NCBI RefSeq assembly: GCF_031583145.1
Contig: NZ_CP134050.1
Coordinates: 4,169,001-4,233,000 of the forward strand
Reading direction: 5' to 3'
DNA length: 64,000 nt
From: Brevibacillus brevis
Lineage (GTDB): Bacteria; Bacillota; Bacilli; Brevibacillales; Brevibacillaceae
Below, one piece after another: positions 51,589 through 60,681 of the stretch; positions within the stretch are counted from its first letter, which is position 1; the number at the start of each line of letters is the position of its first letter. The notes below the pieces were generated by a model. That model was not told the DNA's origin and did not search any database. It saw nothing but the letters and a program-made list of their open reading frames with translations. The position numbers were made by a program, and so were the translations under genes.

Positions 51589-52077
51589 CAAGCGCACCAG
51601 TTTTCCGAGATCTGCTGAAAAACGCCTCAGCGTATCGGCGAGCCGTTGCTCTTCCTCTGCATTCCCGGGCTGTTCCAGGATGAAGTGGTAATCCAGCATC
51701 CATCCGGTTTGAGGAGGCTGTTCCGGCTCCAGGTAGCGGCACTTTTCCGTAAAGGAAATTTCCGACACGATTTCTCTGGCCCGCTTCCACAAGCGGCTGC
51801 CAGCTTCACTGTCTGCGTGGTTCACCGGAAACTCCACCTCCACCTCTACCTCGCAGCGTTCATCCGCCAGCTCCACCAGATGAATCGTTGCCACAGGGTG
51901 CCCTTCTTCCGCCGACGCTGCAAACGAGAGCAGGACCTCCCGCATCTCTTCTTCCTCCACCAACGACTGGTCCGAACGCAGGATTACGTCGATGACCGTT
52001 CCGTGCGAAGAAAGATACTCGCTTATGTGTTGCACCAAATAGGAAAGCACGTACTTCTGTTCCTCCTGTCTCTTCAT
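51583..52077 (-). CDS. Hypothetical protein (164 aa)
   Basis: The 164-residue acidic protein is not recognised. It is mixed helix and strand without membrane segments. The start ATG 52077 has GGAG only 2 nt away, while a TATACT -10 (52090-52095) is just 12 nt upstream of the codon, so the messenger may be nearly leaderless. Confidence 0.65.
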   Translation of the reverse strand: MKRQEEQKYVLSYLVQHISEYLSSHGTVIDVILRSDQSLVEEEEMREVLLSFAASAEEGHPVATIHLVELADERCEVEVEVEFPVNHADSEAGSRLWKRAREIVSEISFTEKCRYLEPEQPPQTGWMLDYHFILEQPGNAEEEQRLADTLRRFSADLGKLVRLD

Positions 52078-52114
52078 CGCTCCATAGGCAGTATACCACG
52101 GCCTTCCCGCTAAC

Positions 52115-52145
52115 GAAAAACCCCTTCACGAAGAAGGGGTAGGCG
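52115..52145 (-). terminator. Terminator of the 104-aa gene
   Basis: CCCCTTC and GAAGGGG stems on the minus strand followed by TTTTTCG. Confidence 0.75.
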
Positions 52146-52440
52146 TGTTGTTCATATTTTTTTGATTCATGAATTCGGACAGCCAAGCCCTGCGCACTTC
52201 TTTGTTCGGACAGTACCCTAGAATATAGCTCTCCCCGCGCATGTATTTTTCCTTGATCCACTCTTTGTGCTTGCGGAAAAAGGCGTGTTGGAAATCGATC
52301 GGCATCTGCTGATATTCTTCCAGGGCTGAGGGGTTCTGGAGGAAAAAATCTTCATCGTACACAAACTCTTCATTTTGTTGGCGGCTGATCAGGTACACAA
52401 AGGCAATCACCAGGAACAGGTTCACCAAAAAAATTGTCAT
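52126..52440 (-). CDS. Small membrane-anchored protein (104 aa)
   Basis: An N-terminal transmembrane helix (residues 2-18, FLVNLFLVIAFVYLI) is followed by a soluble charged part with many aromatic residues (DFQHAFFRKHKEWIKEKY). No family is recognised. GGAGGG lies 6 nt before ATG 52440. Confidence 0.7.
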   Translation of the reverse strand: MTIFLVNLFLVIAFVYLISRQQNEEFVYDEDFFLQNPSALEEYQQMPIDFQHAFFRKHKEWIKEKYMRGESYILGYCPNKEVRRAWLSEFMNQKNMNNTPTPSS

Positions 52441-52596
52441 CCAAATCCCTCCAGTCGAGTGCTATAATTATCAGATTTATCTGTCTTATCAGCATATTAT
52501 TATTGTACCACGTTTTTGGTGTTTTCTAAACCTCTGCTTTCTCTATTTTATAAAAAAACTTTTTAGGGAATGCGCCCAGCTTCCCTCGCTTAAAAG

Positions 52597-52628
52597 GAAG
52601 ACACCCGCTCTGGAGGAACGGGTGTCAT
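52597..52628 (-). terminator. Terminator of the LCP gene
   Basis: ACACCCG and CGGGTGT arms flank a 12-nt loop, then CTTCCTTTT on the minus strand. Confidence 0.75.
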
Positions 52629-52634
52629 TTGCTG

Positions 52635-54071
52635 TCAGGAATTGCTGTTGGTGCTTGTGCTCGGGGTCGAGCTGACATCTGGCGCAGGCGTCTGCATAAT
52701 GTCCGGAGGAGGTGCAGTCCCGGCATTCGGTGTAGTTGGAGATGTCTCTGCAGGAGGAGTGGTCGCAGGCGGCACTGTCGTCTGGCCTTGCTGCTCCGGA
52801 CTGACCACATCCGGTGGCGGCGTCTCGGCCTGTTCGGTTGCATCCGGCGCTTCCGCGACTTCCTCTTGTTTTTGGGACTCCTCTTCAGTAGGCTTCTTCT
52901 TCGTAGTCGATGCCGCCGAAGTAGTCGTTTTCTTTTGCGTCGTTTTCTTGTTGCTGCTCGAGGCCGCTACGGCTGACTCGTTTGAGCCCAGTACAGGCGA
53001 ATTGTTCAGTTGGGCTACGGCTTGATTCGTTACACCCATCTCAGCCTGCAGGGAGCTGCGGATGGTTTCCAGCTTCTCTTTCTCCAGGTACGTATAGCCG
53101 CCTTCCCAGTAGGCGCCGTTGTCCAGCGCGTTGACCATGGATGCACTGAACCCTTTGAAATCCATCGCCAATCCCTTGATCTGGTCCTTGGAGAGATCCG
53201 TATGTATATGTTTGGCTCCGACATCCATGATGTTGAAGATTTTGGTCAAGCCGTCCAGTGAAGCCGCCTTGTCTACCAGGGCCTTGATGACCTCTTGCTG
53301 ACGGCGGTTGCGGTCAAAGTCGTTGGAGAAATACTTGGTTCCGCGGTTGTCGTGACGGTGTCGGACATAGCCCAGCGCCTGTTCGCCGTTCAAGGTCTGC
53401 AGGCCCGGATTCAGGTTGATGTGCGTGTCGTCCGTCGGGTCGTCGTAGACCAGCTTGCGGTCCACATTTACCTCGACACCGCCGAGCTCGTCAATCACTG
53501 CCTTGAATCCATCAAAATCGACGGCGACGTAATGCTCGATTGGAATACCCAAAATTTCATTGAGCGTCTTTTTGGTCAAGGAAATGCCGTCTTCCGTCGG
53601 CGTCTGGTTGTTGCGCTCTGCCTGGCGCCGCTCCGCTTCCCCGTTGGCGTAAACCGAATTGATCTTGTGGTAATCGCGGTAGCCGGGAATTTTCACCCTC
53701 GTATCGCGCGGAATCGATACCATCGTCACCTTTTTGGTCGATGGGTTGGCTACGGCTACAATCATCACGTCGGTATTCATGGAGCCGGTCTCCGGACGGT
53801 TGTCCGAGCCGAGGATAATAAACGACATCGGTTTGTCGTTGTGGTACTCAGGATCGACATTTTGCGAAAGGTTGGAAGTGAAATCGTCGTTTGGCTGTGT
53901 GATCGTATCTAGCGTGTTATCAATTTTCCAATAAATTGCCCCGGCTACACCGCCGACAGTGAGCAGGATCAGCAAGCTGAGCAACATGAAAATTCTACGT
54001 AGTTTGCGACTGCGTCCCGGTTGCTTCTTTCGGGCAGCGGAGGCGCGTGGTTTTGTCACCTTTTCAGGCAT
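52635..54071 (-). CDS. LytR-CpsA-Psr family protein (TagTUV-like)
   Basis: ATG 54071 follows AAGGAG. The 478 residues have a basic N-terminus, a transmembrane helix (about 29-50) and an LCP domain (about 82-230): FIILGSDNRPETGSMNTDVMI, VSIPRDTRV, then GEQALGYVRHRHDNRGTKYFSNDFDRNRRQQEV. The last 130 residues are a Lys/Thr/Pro/Glu-rich low-complexity tail. LCP enzymes transfer wall teichoic acid or other glycopolymers to peptidoglycan. A minus-strand TACAAT is at 54195-54200. Confidence 0.92.
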   Translation of the reverse strand: MPEKVTKPRASAARKKQPGRSRKLRRIFMLLSLLILLTVGGVAGAIYWKIDNTLDTITQPNDDFTSNLSQNVDPEYHNDKPMSFIILGSDNRPETGSMNTDVMIVAVANPSTKKVTMVSIPRDTRVKIPGYRDYHKINSVYANGEAERRQAERNNQTPTEDGISLTKKTLNEILGIPIEHYVAVDFDGFKAVIDELGGVEVNVDRKLVYDDPTDDTHINLNPGLQTLNGEQALGYVRHRHDNRGTKYFSNDFDRNRRQQEVIKALVDKAASLDGLTKIFNIMDVGAKHIHTDLSKDQIKGLAMDFKGFSASMVNALDNGAYWEGGYTYLEKEKLETIRSSLQAEMGVTNQAVAQLNNSPVLGSNESAVAASSSNKKTTQKKTTTSAASTTKKKPTEEESQKQEEVAEAPDATEQAETPPPDVVSPEQQGQTTVPPATTPPAETSPTTPNAGTAPPPDIMQTPAPDVSSTPSTSTNSNS

Positions 54072-54244
54072 ATGTATCAGTCTCCTTGTTCGCGCACGCT
54101 TTTTGAAAAGAGAAAAGGGAGGCACAATTAAGAACAGTGCCACTCGGCAAGATGCACTAATATTTTCTTCTGATGGGAATACTCTGATTCCGATATTGTA
54201 CCATACCATTGTCTGCATTTGTAGAAAAATGTTCCCTGAACGTA

Positions 54245-54272
54245 GAAACCCCCATCTTTTTGTCGATGGGGG
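54245..54272 (-). terminator. Terminator of the 45-aa gene
   Basis: CCCCCATC and GATGGGGG with an 8-nt loop, then TTTCTACG on the minus strand. Confidence 0.8.
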
Positions 54273-54288
54273 AACCGCATTTTTATGC

Positions 54289-54426
54289 CTATTGCAAGCC
54301 GCGCGGAGCCTGGCTGAATCCCTGCACGGGACCCTCGGGACGCTTTTGGGTCGAGCGATGCGCGTCGCCTCCCTGACGGACGTGGCTCTCTTGCTTGCCG
54401 TTTACGTCATTGGACTTTTTCTCCAT
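54289..54426 (-). CDS. Small hydrophilic protein (45 aa)
   Basis: ATG 54426 is 9 nt from AAGGAGG. The 45 residues are hydrophilic and basic, rich in Gln, Gly, Ser and Arg, with no hydrophobic core. It looks like a small spore-type or nucleic-acid-associated protein but matches no family I know. It has its own terminator and follows the PfkB kinase gene on the same strand. Confidence 0.65.
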   Translation of the reverse strand: MEKKSNDVNGKQESHVRQGGDAHRSTQKRPEGPVQGFSQAPRGLQ

Positions 54427-54482
54427 CTGTACACCCCTCCTTGTCAGAAGCTACCGGGTAGTGTACGTCAACGAGCCCCTTC

Positions 54483-55442
54483 TCATTCGGTGTCCCGTTT
54501 CGTAGCCAGTCCCTGTCTGGAAGCGAAGAACGCTTGCCGCTGCGACAGCTCGTCCAGATCGTATTCGCCGCACTTTTGCGCACTCATCTCCGCAAGTGCG
54601 ATCCCGAAAGCAGCCTGCTGCAAAAGTGATGACGACTTGTCCTGGGCATAGATCACACCGGCTACGAACGCATCTCCGGCCATTTCCCGGATGGGTACAG
54701 GCGGAGCCGGGAGCCAGGCCGACTCCTCCTCGCTGCACAGGAAAAGCCCCGCCTCTCCGCAGATCACAATGACCTGGGCGATCCCTTCCGTCAAGAAGGC
54801 CCGCGCGCATGCTTCCACATCCTGATAGGAGTGCAGCGCCTGTCCACTCAATGTCTCCATTTCGTCAATGCTGCCCACCAAAAGGTGCACGCCTCTCAAT
54901 TGGCCTTTCCACTTCTCCGCTTTTTTGACGGAGACCAGGTCCGCGATCACCTTCTTGCCGATTCGGCTGGCTTCGCTCAGTACGATCGCCATGATCGGAA
55001 CGGGCAAATTGGCATCCAAAAACAAGCCGGTCGCCTGGGGAAGTCGCTTGATCGCCTCACGAGCCATGGCTTCTGTCCACTCTTCATTGATAGTCGTATC
55101 GGCGACCGCTGCGTACAGCTCCCCATCCACATCCCGGATAGCCAAATAGCGACCCGTCGATTTTCCGGGCACTCGCAACATGCCGTGGGTAGCCACGCCG
55201 CTCTCCGCGGTGTACTGGCGCAGCCACTCTCCGTCCGGATCCTCACCGACCAACGCGTACAAGTGGACTTCCTCCCCCAGCCAACCCAAATTTTCCGCAA
55301 CGTTGCGCGCTACTCCTCCTGCCGCTTGCTGGACCTCCCCCGGATTGCTTGTCCCGGGCAGCAGTCTGGCGGAAGCGATCCCTTGCACATCCACGTTTGC
55401 GCCCCCTATGCACAACCAGTACTCCTTTTTCCCCTCCAGCAT
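54483..55442 (-). CDS. PfkB-family carbohydrate kinase (pseudouridine kinase-like)
   Basis: ATG 55442 follows GGAAGGGG. The 319-residue kinase has the N-terminal GGANVDVQG, GGVARNVAENLGWLG and the C-terminal PfkB signature with catalytic Asp in REMAGDAFVAGVIYA. N-terminal motifs resemble pseudouridine kinase PsuK and ADP-ribose-type kinases. No PsuG-like glycosidase lies next to it, so the substrate is open. Confidence 0.88.
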   Translation of the reverse strand: MLEGKKEYWLCIGGANVDVQGIASARLLPGTSNPGEVQQAAGGVARNVAENLGWLGEEVHLYALVGEDPDGEWLRQYTAESGVATHGMLRVPGKSTGRYLAIRDVDGELYAAVADTTINEEWTEAMAREAIKRLPQATGLFLDANLPVPIMAIVLSEASRIGKKVIADLVSVKKAEKWKGQLRGVHLLVGSIDEMETLSGQALHSYQDVEACARAFLTEGIAQVIVICGEAGLFLCSEEESAWLPAPPVPIREMAGDAFVAGVIYAQDKSSSLLQQAAFGIALAEMSAQKCGEYDLDELSQRQAFFASRQGLATKRDTE

Positions 55443-55736
55443 GTAAGCACCCCTTCCAGCCGATTCCAAAAGGCCAGGTTCATCTTTCTTCCTTTTTTCT
55501 GCAAGATAGTCCTCTTTTCCCCCTATTTTCGACAGCAACCGCTCAATTACCTACCTCTTCGAAAAGTTCCGTGTTTTTCAGAGCGATTATTCCGCTTCAC
55601 TATATGCGCGCTTTACATGGATGACGAGGGTCGTTATTCCGTGCTAAAGTGGGTAGTAAACTTGACTTTGCTAAGCTTTTGTCGCGAAGTCATACACATT
55701 GATCGTTTCAGACAGAAAAATGGAGATGAAAACCAG
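55443..55736. other. Gap before the Fsr-like MFS gene
   Basis: Apart from upstream signals of the two divergent genes (a TTGACT near 55659 without a well-placed -10), nothing is recognised in these 294 bases. Confidence 0.4.
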
Positions 55737-56957
55737 ATGAGCGCCACATCAACACCGATCCACGCGTCACAGACGGGGAACGCTGCTCCTACGGTCTACC
55801 GCATGCTGTTTGCCATCAGCGTCGTGCATTTGTTGAATGACAGCCTGCAAGCGGTCATTCCGGCCCTGCTTCCTATCGTGGAAAAAAACCTCGCCCTGAG
55901 CTTTACGCAAGTCGGCATGATCCTGTTAGTCATGAATCTTACTTCTTCGGTACTACAGCCCGCTGTCGGATACTTTTCCGATCGGAAGTCGCATCCGTTT
56001 CTTCCACCGATTGCCCTGCTTGTATCCGGACTTGGCATGCTGTCCCTCGCCTTTGCCGGCAACTACTATCTCGTCCTGATGGCCGTCGCCTGCGTAGGGA
56101 TCGGCTCGGCAGTCTTTCATCCGGAGGCTTCCCGGTTTGCCCACCAGGCATCCGGGGTACGCCGAGGTCTCGGTCAGTCGATCTTTCAGGTAGGGGGAAA
56201 TGCTGGTCAGGCACTCGCTCCCCTCATGACCATCCTGATCTTTGCCAACCTCGGCCAGCAAGGAGCCAAGTGGTTTCTTCTTCCAGCTGTTCTCGCCAGT
56301 GCCGTGCTGCTCTATGTCGCCCTCTGGTACCGCGGACAACAGCGCTTGAAGAAGGCAGCTTCGAGTGTGGTCGCCTACAGTCACAAAAGAAAGAGATTCA
56401 TCGCCCTGGGGCTGCTCGTCCTGATCGTCACTGTACGCTCCTGGATGAATGCGGGATACCAGAGCTTTTACCAGTTTTACCTGATCTATGTCAAAGGCGT
56501 TGAATACTCCCACGCGCAGATCGTCGTCTTCGTCTTCTTGCTGGCCGGTGCAATTGGAACGTTTTTGGGAGGCCCGCTTTCCGACCGCTTCGGAAAGCGC
56601 AACCTGCTGATCATCTCGACGCTGGGAGCGGTTCCCCTGACCGTCCTGACTCCTTATGTATCAGGCATCTGGACGTACCCTGTCCTGTTTTTGAGCGGAT
56701 TGATCATGCTGTCCAGCTTTTCCGTCAGCGTCGTCTACGCCCAGGAATTGCTCCCCGGCCGAATCGGGACCGTTTCGGGGCTGATCACAGGCTTGGCTTT
56801 CGGAATGGGCGGGATGGGCAGCCTCGTATTCGGTTCCCTCGCCGACATGTTCGACTTGGCTTTTGTCATTACCCTGTGCTCTCTGTTGCCGCTGGTCGGC
56901 TTCTTCGGATTCTTCCTCCCGAAAGACGAGACTGTCCGCGAATGGGCTCGATCGTAA
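55737..56957 (+). CDS. MFS transporter, fosmidomycin-resistance (Fsr) type
   Basis: ATG 55737 follows GGAGATGA. The 406-residue, 12-helix carrier has the Fsr-like VVHLLNDSLQAVIPALLPIV start, GYFSDRKSHPFL loop and FHPEASRFAHQASG. It should export small phosphonate-like or other drugs; the name of the family does not prove the substrate. It is followed by a strong bidirectional terminator. Confidence 0.9.
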   Translation: MSATSTPIHASQTGNAAPTVYRMLFAISVVHLLNDSLQAVIPALLPIVEKNLALSFTQVGMILLVMNLTSSVLQPAVGYFSDRKSHPFLPPIALLVSGLGMLSLAFAGNYYLVLMAVACVGIGSAVFHPEASRFAHQASGVRRGLGQSIFQVGGNAGQALAPLMTILIFANLGQQGAKWFLLPAVLASAVLLYVALWYRGQQRLKKAASSVVAYSHKRKRFIALGLLVLIVTVRSWMNAGYQSFYQFYLIYVKGVEYSHAQIVVFVFLLAGAIGTFLGGPLSDRFGKRNLLIISTLGAVPLTVLTPYVSGIWTYPVLFLSGLIMLSSFSVSVVYAQELLPGRIGTVSGLITGLAFGMGGMGSLVFGSLADMFDLAFVITLCSLLPLVGFFGFFLPKDETVREWARS

Positions 56958-56973
56958 TCGGCGACGATGCCAC

Positions 56974-57010
56974 GCAAAAAGGGTGTCCCCCAAACGGGAC
57001 ACCCTTTTTC
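56974..57010. terminator. Bidirectional terminator
   Basis: AAAAAGGGTGTCCC pairs perfectly with GGGACACCCTTTTT between convergent genes. Confidence 0.92.
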
Positions 57011-57019
57011 TATTGATTG

Positions 57020-59086
57020 CTATACGAGCACGCTGGTCGGCAATCCGAGCAATTGGGCGACGACCGGCGGATACAGCTCAGGCGTGGAGTACAGTCTCCA
57101 GCTTCCATCCTCGGCCTGTCCGAACAGACCTGCGATCAACCAATCGGAAGCCAGCACCTGTCCAGCCTCGGATTCGATCCGCAGCATTACTTTTTCTCCG
57201 TCGGAACGTTTGGCGACCCATCCGTTCTTGTCCTGCTCCAAAAGCATGAGCGTTTCCTCGGAGATTCGAGCGATACCCGACGCGTTTGCGATCAGATTTT
57301 GGCTCGCTTCCTTCTCCAGCGAGCCGCGCAGACGATACGCCTCGGGGAGGGTCTCCTTCAGCTCGGCCAATGCTGGCTGAATGCCGGCATTCAAGCTCCC
57401 AGCGCCTTGCTTGTCCAGCCACTTGAAGAACGCGGTAAGGACGGACAGCAGGTTGCTGGCAAGGGTTTTGGACACGGCGTCCGTCCGGGAGTATATGTCA
57501 TGCACCAGGAAGTATACGACCTCTTCCTTGCGCAGCTGGTCCCACGTGAACGACGGACCGAAAGCGCCGCGCACAAAGGAGCGGAAATTGGTCATGACCT
57601 CGTCGTACTTTTTGACGGTCGCTTCCGATTTGCCCTCTGTCATCTCCTGCACGAAGCGGTTGATATCGGTCAAGCGATCCGGATGAACCGTGTATACACT
57701 TTCCGGAAGCCCTTCGATCAACGGGCGGTTCAGCAGGTTGTTGACATGGACATTCTCGTTCGGGAGCGACAAGCGCGGACGGAGCATGTCCATCCGCATG
57801 AACCTTGCGAGGCCTTGTCCCAGCTTGCTGTCCTCTTCCATCTGATTCATCAGGGCTTGCAGTTTTTCATTCAGCCCTTGATTGTCCGATGCTGCCACCA
57901 GAACCGGGGCCAATTCGTCCAACGCCTCATGCGGCGTCACCAGCCACTTTTCGGCGAAGTACGTTTGCACCGCCCATTGCAGCACTTTGGGTGGCAGCGT
58001 TGGCTGGCTGGTAATGAACAGCGTTCCCTTCGAGAGCTTGGAGCCGGTGGAGGACAAGACCCGGATTCGCTCCTCGCTTTGGAGCGAAGGAAGCTGCAGC
58101 AGATCCGCAACTTCATCCAGCTGAGCCGCATACCCTTCGATGGCGACCATGCCATCTGACATCAAGACTTCTGCCTGCACTTCGTACAGCTCCAGCAAAG
58201 CGCCTTTCAGCCCCGGAAACAGATGCTCTTCCTTGCGCGTCGCGTACACCCAAATCTCCAGTGTTTCGTCCCGTCGCTTTAGTTCAAAGGAACGCGTCGC
58301 TTCCATTTTCGCCAGCAGCCCGGCACGGTCGGCCACAGCGTAAGTACGGCGCAAGAGGGATTGGACTTGTTTGTCCTCGCCCTGTCCTTCGTCGCCAAAC
58401 CCGACGATAAAACGGTACAGGTCCGTCGTATATACCCGCTTGCCGGTATCGCCTGCCGCTTCTTCTACCTCCGGATGCTGCTTCAGCCACTCGAGCATCG
58501 GTTGCTTGATGTGAGGCTGAAGGATGATGCTGCCGGAGAACAGCATGTCTCGCAGCCCCAAATTGAGCAGACGTCCTACGATCAACTGGCCGACTTCCAC
58601 CTGCAGATTGCTGGAACGCAGCAAGTAGTGAGTCTCGTGGCTCAGTGGGTGCTGAACCGTCAACACATCCCGGTCGACCTCGATCACCTCGTACACGTTC
58701 AGGTACAACCTCGCAAATGCTCGGCGAAGGTCGGGCTCCATTCGGCGGCCGTGCTGCTTTACGTAATTTTCCAGCAAGGTGCTGCCGTTCGTTTTGACGT
58801 CCAGAACGTACCAGTTGAAGAAGTGAGCCGCCCATTCGGGACGCATGATGCTCTCTTCCGACAGGCCGACCTCTTCCGCGAAGCGGCTGCGCGCTTCCGT
58901 GATCGCCTCACTGGTCACGTTTCCGCCTACAAAGTGGTTCAGACGTTCCACCCAACCCGCATATTCCTTTTGCAGCTTTTGCTCGTGGCGGCTGCGAAGC
59001 TCTGTGATCGGGGTGACGACCCCACAGCATTTTTTGTATTTTTTCCCGCTTCCGCAGGGGCACAATTCATTTCTTCCTACTGACAT
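57020..59086 (-). CDS. SEC-C motif protein with integrase-like SAM domain (unknown system)
   Basis: ATG 59086 is taken because the zinc motif follows at once; the GGAAAGGAG box is 13 nt away. The 688 residues start with a SEC-C motif (NELCPCGSGKKYKKCCG, about 5-21), normally a C-terminal tag of SecA. The middle (about 25-430) is unrecognised. Around 470-580 a SAM-like fold (TVKKYDEVMTNFRSFVR to LSVLTAFFKWL) resembles the core-binding domain of tyrosine recombinases, but there is no catalytic domain. It is the last gene of an operon with two unknown partners. Confidence 0.8.
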   Translation of the reverse strand: MSVGRNELCPCGSGKKYKKCCGVVTPITELRSRHEQKLQKEYAGWVERLNHFVGGNVTSEAITEARSRFAEEVGLSEESIMRPEWAAHFFNWYVLDVKTNGSTLLENYVKQHGRRMEPDLRRAFARLYLNVYEVIEVDRDVLTVQHPLSHETHYLLRSSNLQVEVGQLIVGRLLNLGLRDMLFSGSIILQPHIKQPMLEWLKQHPEVEEAAGDTGKRVYTTDLYRFIVGFGDEGQGEDKQVQSLLRRTYAVADRAGLLAKMEATRSFELKRRDETLEIWVYATRKEEHLFPGLKGALLELYEVQAEVLMSDGMVAIEGYAAQLDEVADLLQLPSLQSEERIRVLSSTGSKLSKGTLFITSQPTLPPKVLQWAVQTYFAEKWLVTPHEALDELAPVLVAASDNQGLNEKLQALMNQMEEDSKLGQGLARFMRMDMLRPRLSLPNENVHVNNLLNRPLIEGLPESVYTVHPDRLTDINRFVQEMTEGKSEATVKKYDEVMTNFRSFVRGAFGPSFTWDQLRKEEVVYFLVHDIYSRTDAVSKTLASNLLSVLTAFFKWLDKQGAGSLNAGIQPALAELKETLPEAYRLRGSLEKEASQNLIANASGIARISEETLMLLEQDKNGWVAKRSDGEKVMLRIESEAGQVLASDWLIAGLFGQAEDGSWRLYSTPELYPPVVAQLLGLPTSVLV

Positions 59087-59167
59087 AGAGGGTTTGGATC
59101 TCCTTTCCATCCCACGCGGCATGCGCGGGGAATCCTGCACAATCCCCCTATTTTACCGCATTTTTCG

Positions 59168-59440
59168 TCATGTGTTCAAGTGTTCTCGTTTTGTTTCATG
59201 AACGATACCCACATCGCCGTTGTTTTCCCACTGGGCAACAAACTGTTCCAGACGGTTCATCAGCCTGACGATGCGCTGCTTCTCGCCCATGCATGCAGAA
59301 ATAGCAGAGAGCTGATTGGTGGTAAAGAGCTGCACCACTTCCCGCTCCATTTCCTGAAGCCGAATCCGATAGCCGGCGATCACTCCGCGCAGCAAGGCAA
59401 ATCTGTCCTCCAACCGGATCGTAGCCTCAGCCTTACTCAT
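59168..59440 (-). CDS. Small coiled-coil protein, second gene of SEC-C operon (90 aa)
   Basis: Its ATG overlaps the stop of the upstream gene by 4 bases (translational coupling). The 90 residues are mostly one helix. Residues about 30-72 align without gaps to the C-terminal part of the upstream protein (E-M-x-x-E-V-V, F, A-I, M-x-E-K at the same spacing; about a third identical). No known family. Confidence 0.75.
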   Translation of the reverse strand: MSKAEATIRLEDRFALLRGVIAGYRIRLQEMEREVVQLFTTNQLSAISACMGEKQRIVRLMNRLEQFVAQWENNGDVGIVHETKREHLNT

Positions 59441-60432
59441 TGCTGTTCACTTGCAGCCAGCACTTGCTTGATGCCGAGTGCAATCTGCTCATGCTTATGT
59501 TTCTCATTCATCAGCACTTCTATTGCTTGCATATTGGATTGTTGAAAATGAGCGACTACTTCTTGGGACATTTCTTGCTGGCGCGCCTCCAGACGGCTGA
59601 GTGCTTGCAGCAGCAATTGCGAAACCTCTTGCAGTACTTGCTGATTGGAAACGGTATTCATAATTTGTTCCTCCTTAATGATCATTGGTTCTTGGTGTTG
59701 GTCCAAAAGCTGCACGGTATCGTCCGATGGGGAAGCCTCTTCTTGCTCTTCGTCGGTGATCGCTATCGTATCGGGAGCGGCGGCAACGGCAACTTCCAAT
59801 TCCGCCGACTCTTCTTCTTTTGGTTCGTCGTCGCTGCGGACAATGATGTACAACCGCTCTCCGTCGATCCGAAAGCGATCGTCCAGGAGCGGCAAGAAAG
59901 CTGTATCAGCAGCCATTCCCACTTCCTGCTCCAAAAAGTGAACCAGGGAGCGGGAAGTCACCTGCGTGATGCCATTGTCACGGCAAAAGGCGTAAACCTG
60001 ATCGTTTCCCACCTTCCACTCGGCCAGGAACCAACGGGGATCGCCTTGGTATTGCACGAAGCGCGGATCTTTCTCCAATTGCAACAGCCGCTGGATCTGA
60101 TTCCAGCCAAACTGGGTTTGACGACGTAGTTCCGCTACGATCTGATCCATCTTTTTCGGCGTCAGCGTCTCACGCAAAAAGCGATGAGCCAGATCAAACA
60201 GCTGGTGCGGTTGATAGGTTAATTCCACGATCGCATCCGAGCTCCCAACCCGAACGGGGGACTGCTCCATGCTAAGCACTTTGTCGAGCAACGTCTCGCT
60301 GTCCAGATTCAAAAACGCATTCAGGTCGTTCGCTTCCATTCTGGAGCGGACTTCTGTTCGGGGGAGGGAGCGCTCACCGGACCGGAATACCTTTTTGACA
60401 ATACTTGGTAGGGTATAGGTTGGCCGTTTCAT
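59437..60432 (-). CDS. Winged-helix-like and coiled-coil protein, first gene of SEC-C operon (331 aa)
   Basis: ATG 60432 follows GAAGGAG. The 331 residues have two winged-helix-like segments that resemble the RNA polymerase delta/HARE-HTH fold (RLLQLEKDPRFVQYQGDPRW; FLPLLDDRFRIDGERLYIIV), an acidic linker (about 205-260) and a C-terminal coiled coil shared with the next gene. Function unknown; DNA or protein binding is an inference. A TTGATT/TACCAT pair with a short spacer lies upstream, beyond it repeat copy B. Confidence 0.7.
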   Translation of the reverse strand: MKRPTYTLPSIVKKVFRSGERSLPRTEVRSRMEANDLNAFLNLDSETLLDKVLSMEQSPVRVGSSDAIVELTYQPHQLFDLAHRFLRETLTPKKMDQIVAELRRQTQFGWNQIQRLLQLEKDPRFVQYQGDPRWFLAEWKVGNDQVYAFCRDNGITQVTSRSLVHFLEQEVGMAADTAFLPLLDDRFRIDGERLYIIVRSDDEPKEEESAELEVAVAAAPDTIAITDEEQEEASPSDDTVQLLDQHQEPMIIKEEQIMNTVSNQQVLQEVSQLLLQALSRLEARQQEMSQEVVAHFQQSNMQAIEVLMNEKHKHEQIALGIKQVLAASEQQ

Positions 60433-60554
60433 GAACTTTCTCCTTCTCGTGACCGGCATGGTATGCCAATCAAATGGGAATCAAAAAGGTATTCTACAAA
60501 AAGAAAAAAAATCCTACTTCCGGCAAAGTGTTTCTCTATTTTGATAATTGCATG

Positions 60555-60633
60555 AGAAAAACCTGGCTTTTGGCGGAGCTGCTGCCGCCCTGATACCGGA
60601 TAGGAATTTGATAAATTCTATCTGTACAAAAAG
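60555..60633 (-). repeat. Dispersed intergenic repeat, copy B
   Basis: It shares AAACCTGG, TTTTGGC, GCTGC, ATAC-GGAT-GG, TTTGATAAAT and CTATCTGTACAAAAA with copy A at 25513, lacking about 10 bases near the left end. Hairpin arms GGAATTT/AAATTC differ from copy A by a paired change. Confidence 0.75.
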
Positions 60634-60665
60634 AGCCTGGCACTGCCATCAGCAGACCAGGCTCT
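60626..60665 (-). terminator. Terminator of the lipoprotein gene
   Basis: AGAGCCTGG and CCAGGCTCT with a 16-nt loop, then TTTTTG on the minus strand, merging with repeat copy B. Confidence 0.85.
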
Positions 60666-60681
60666 CTCCACTACGAACAAA

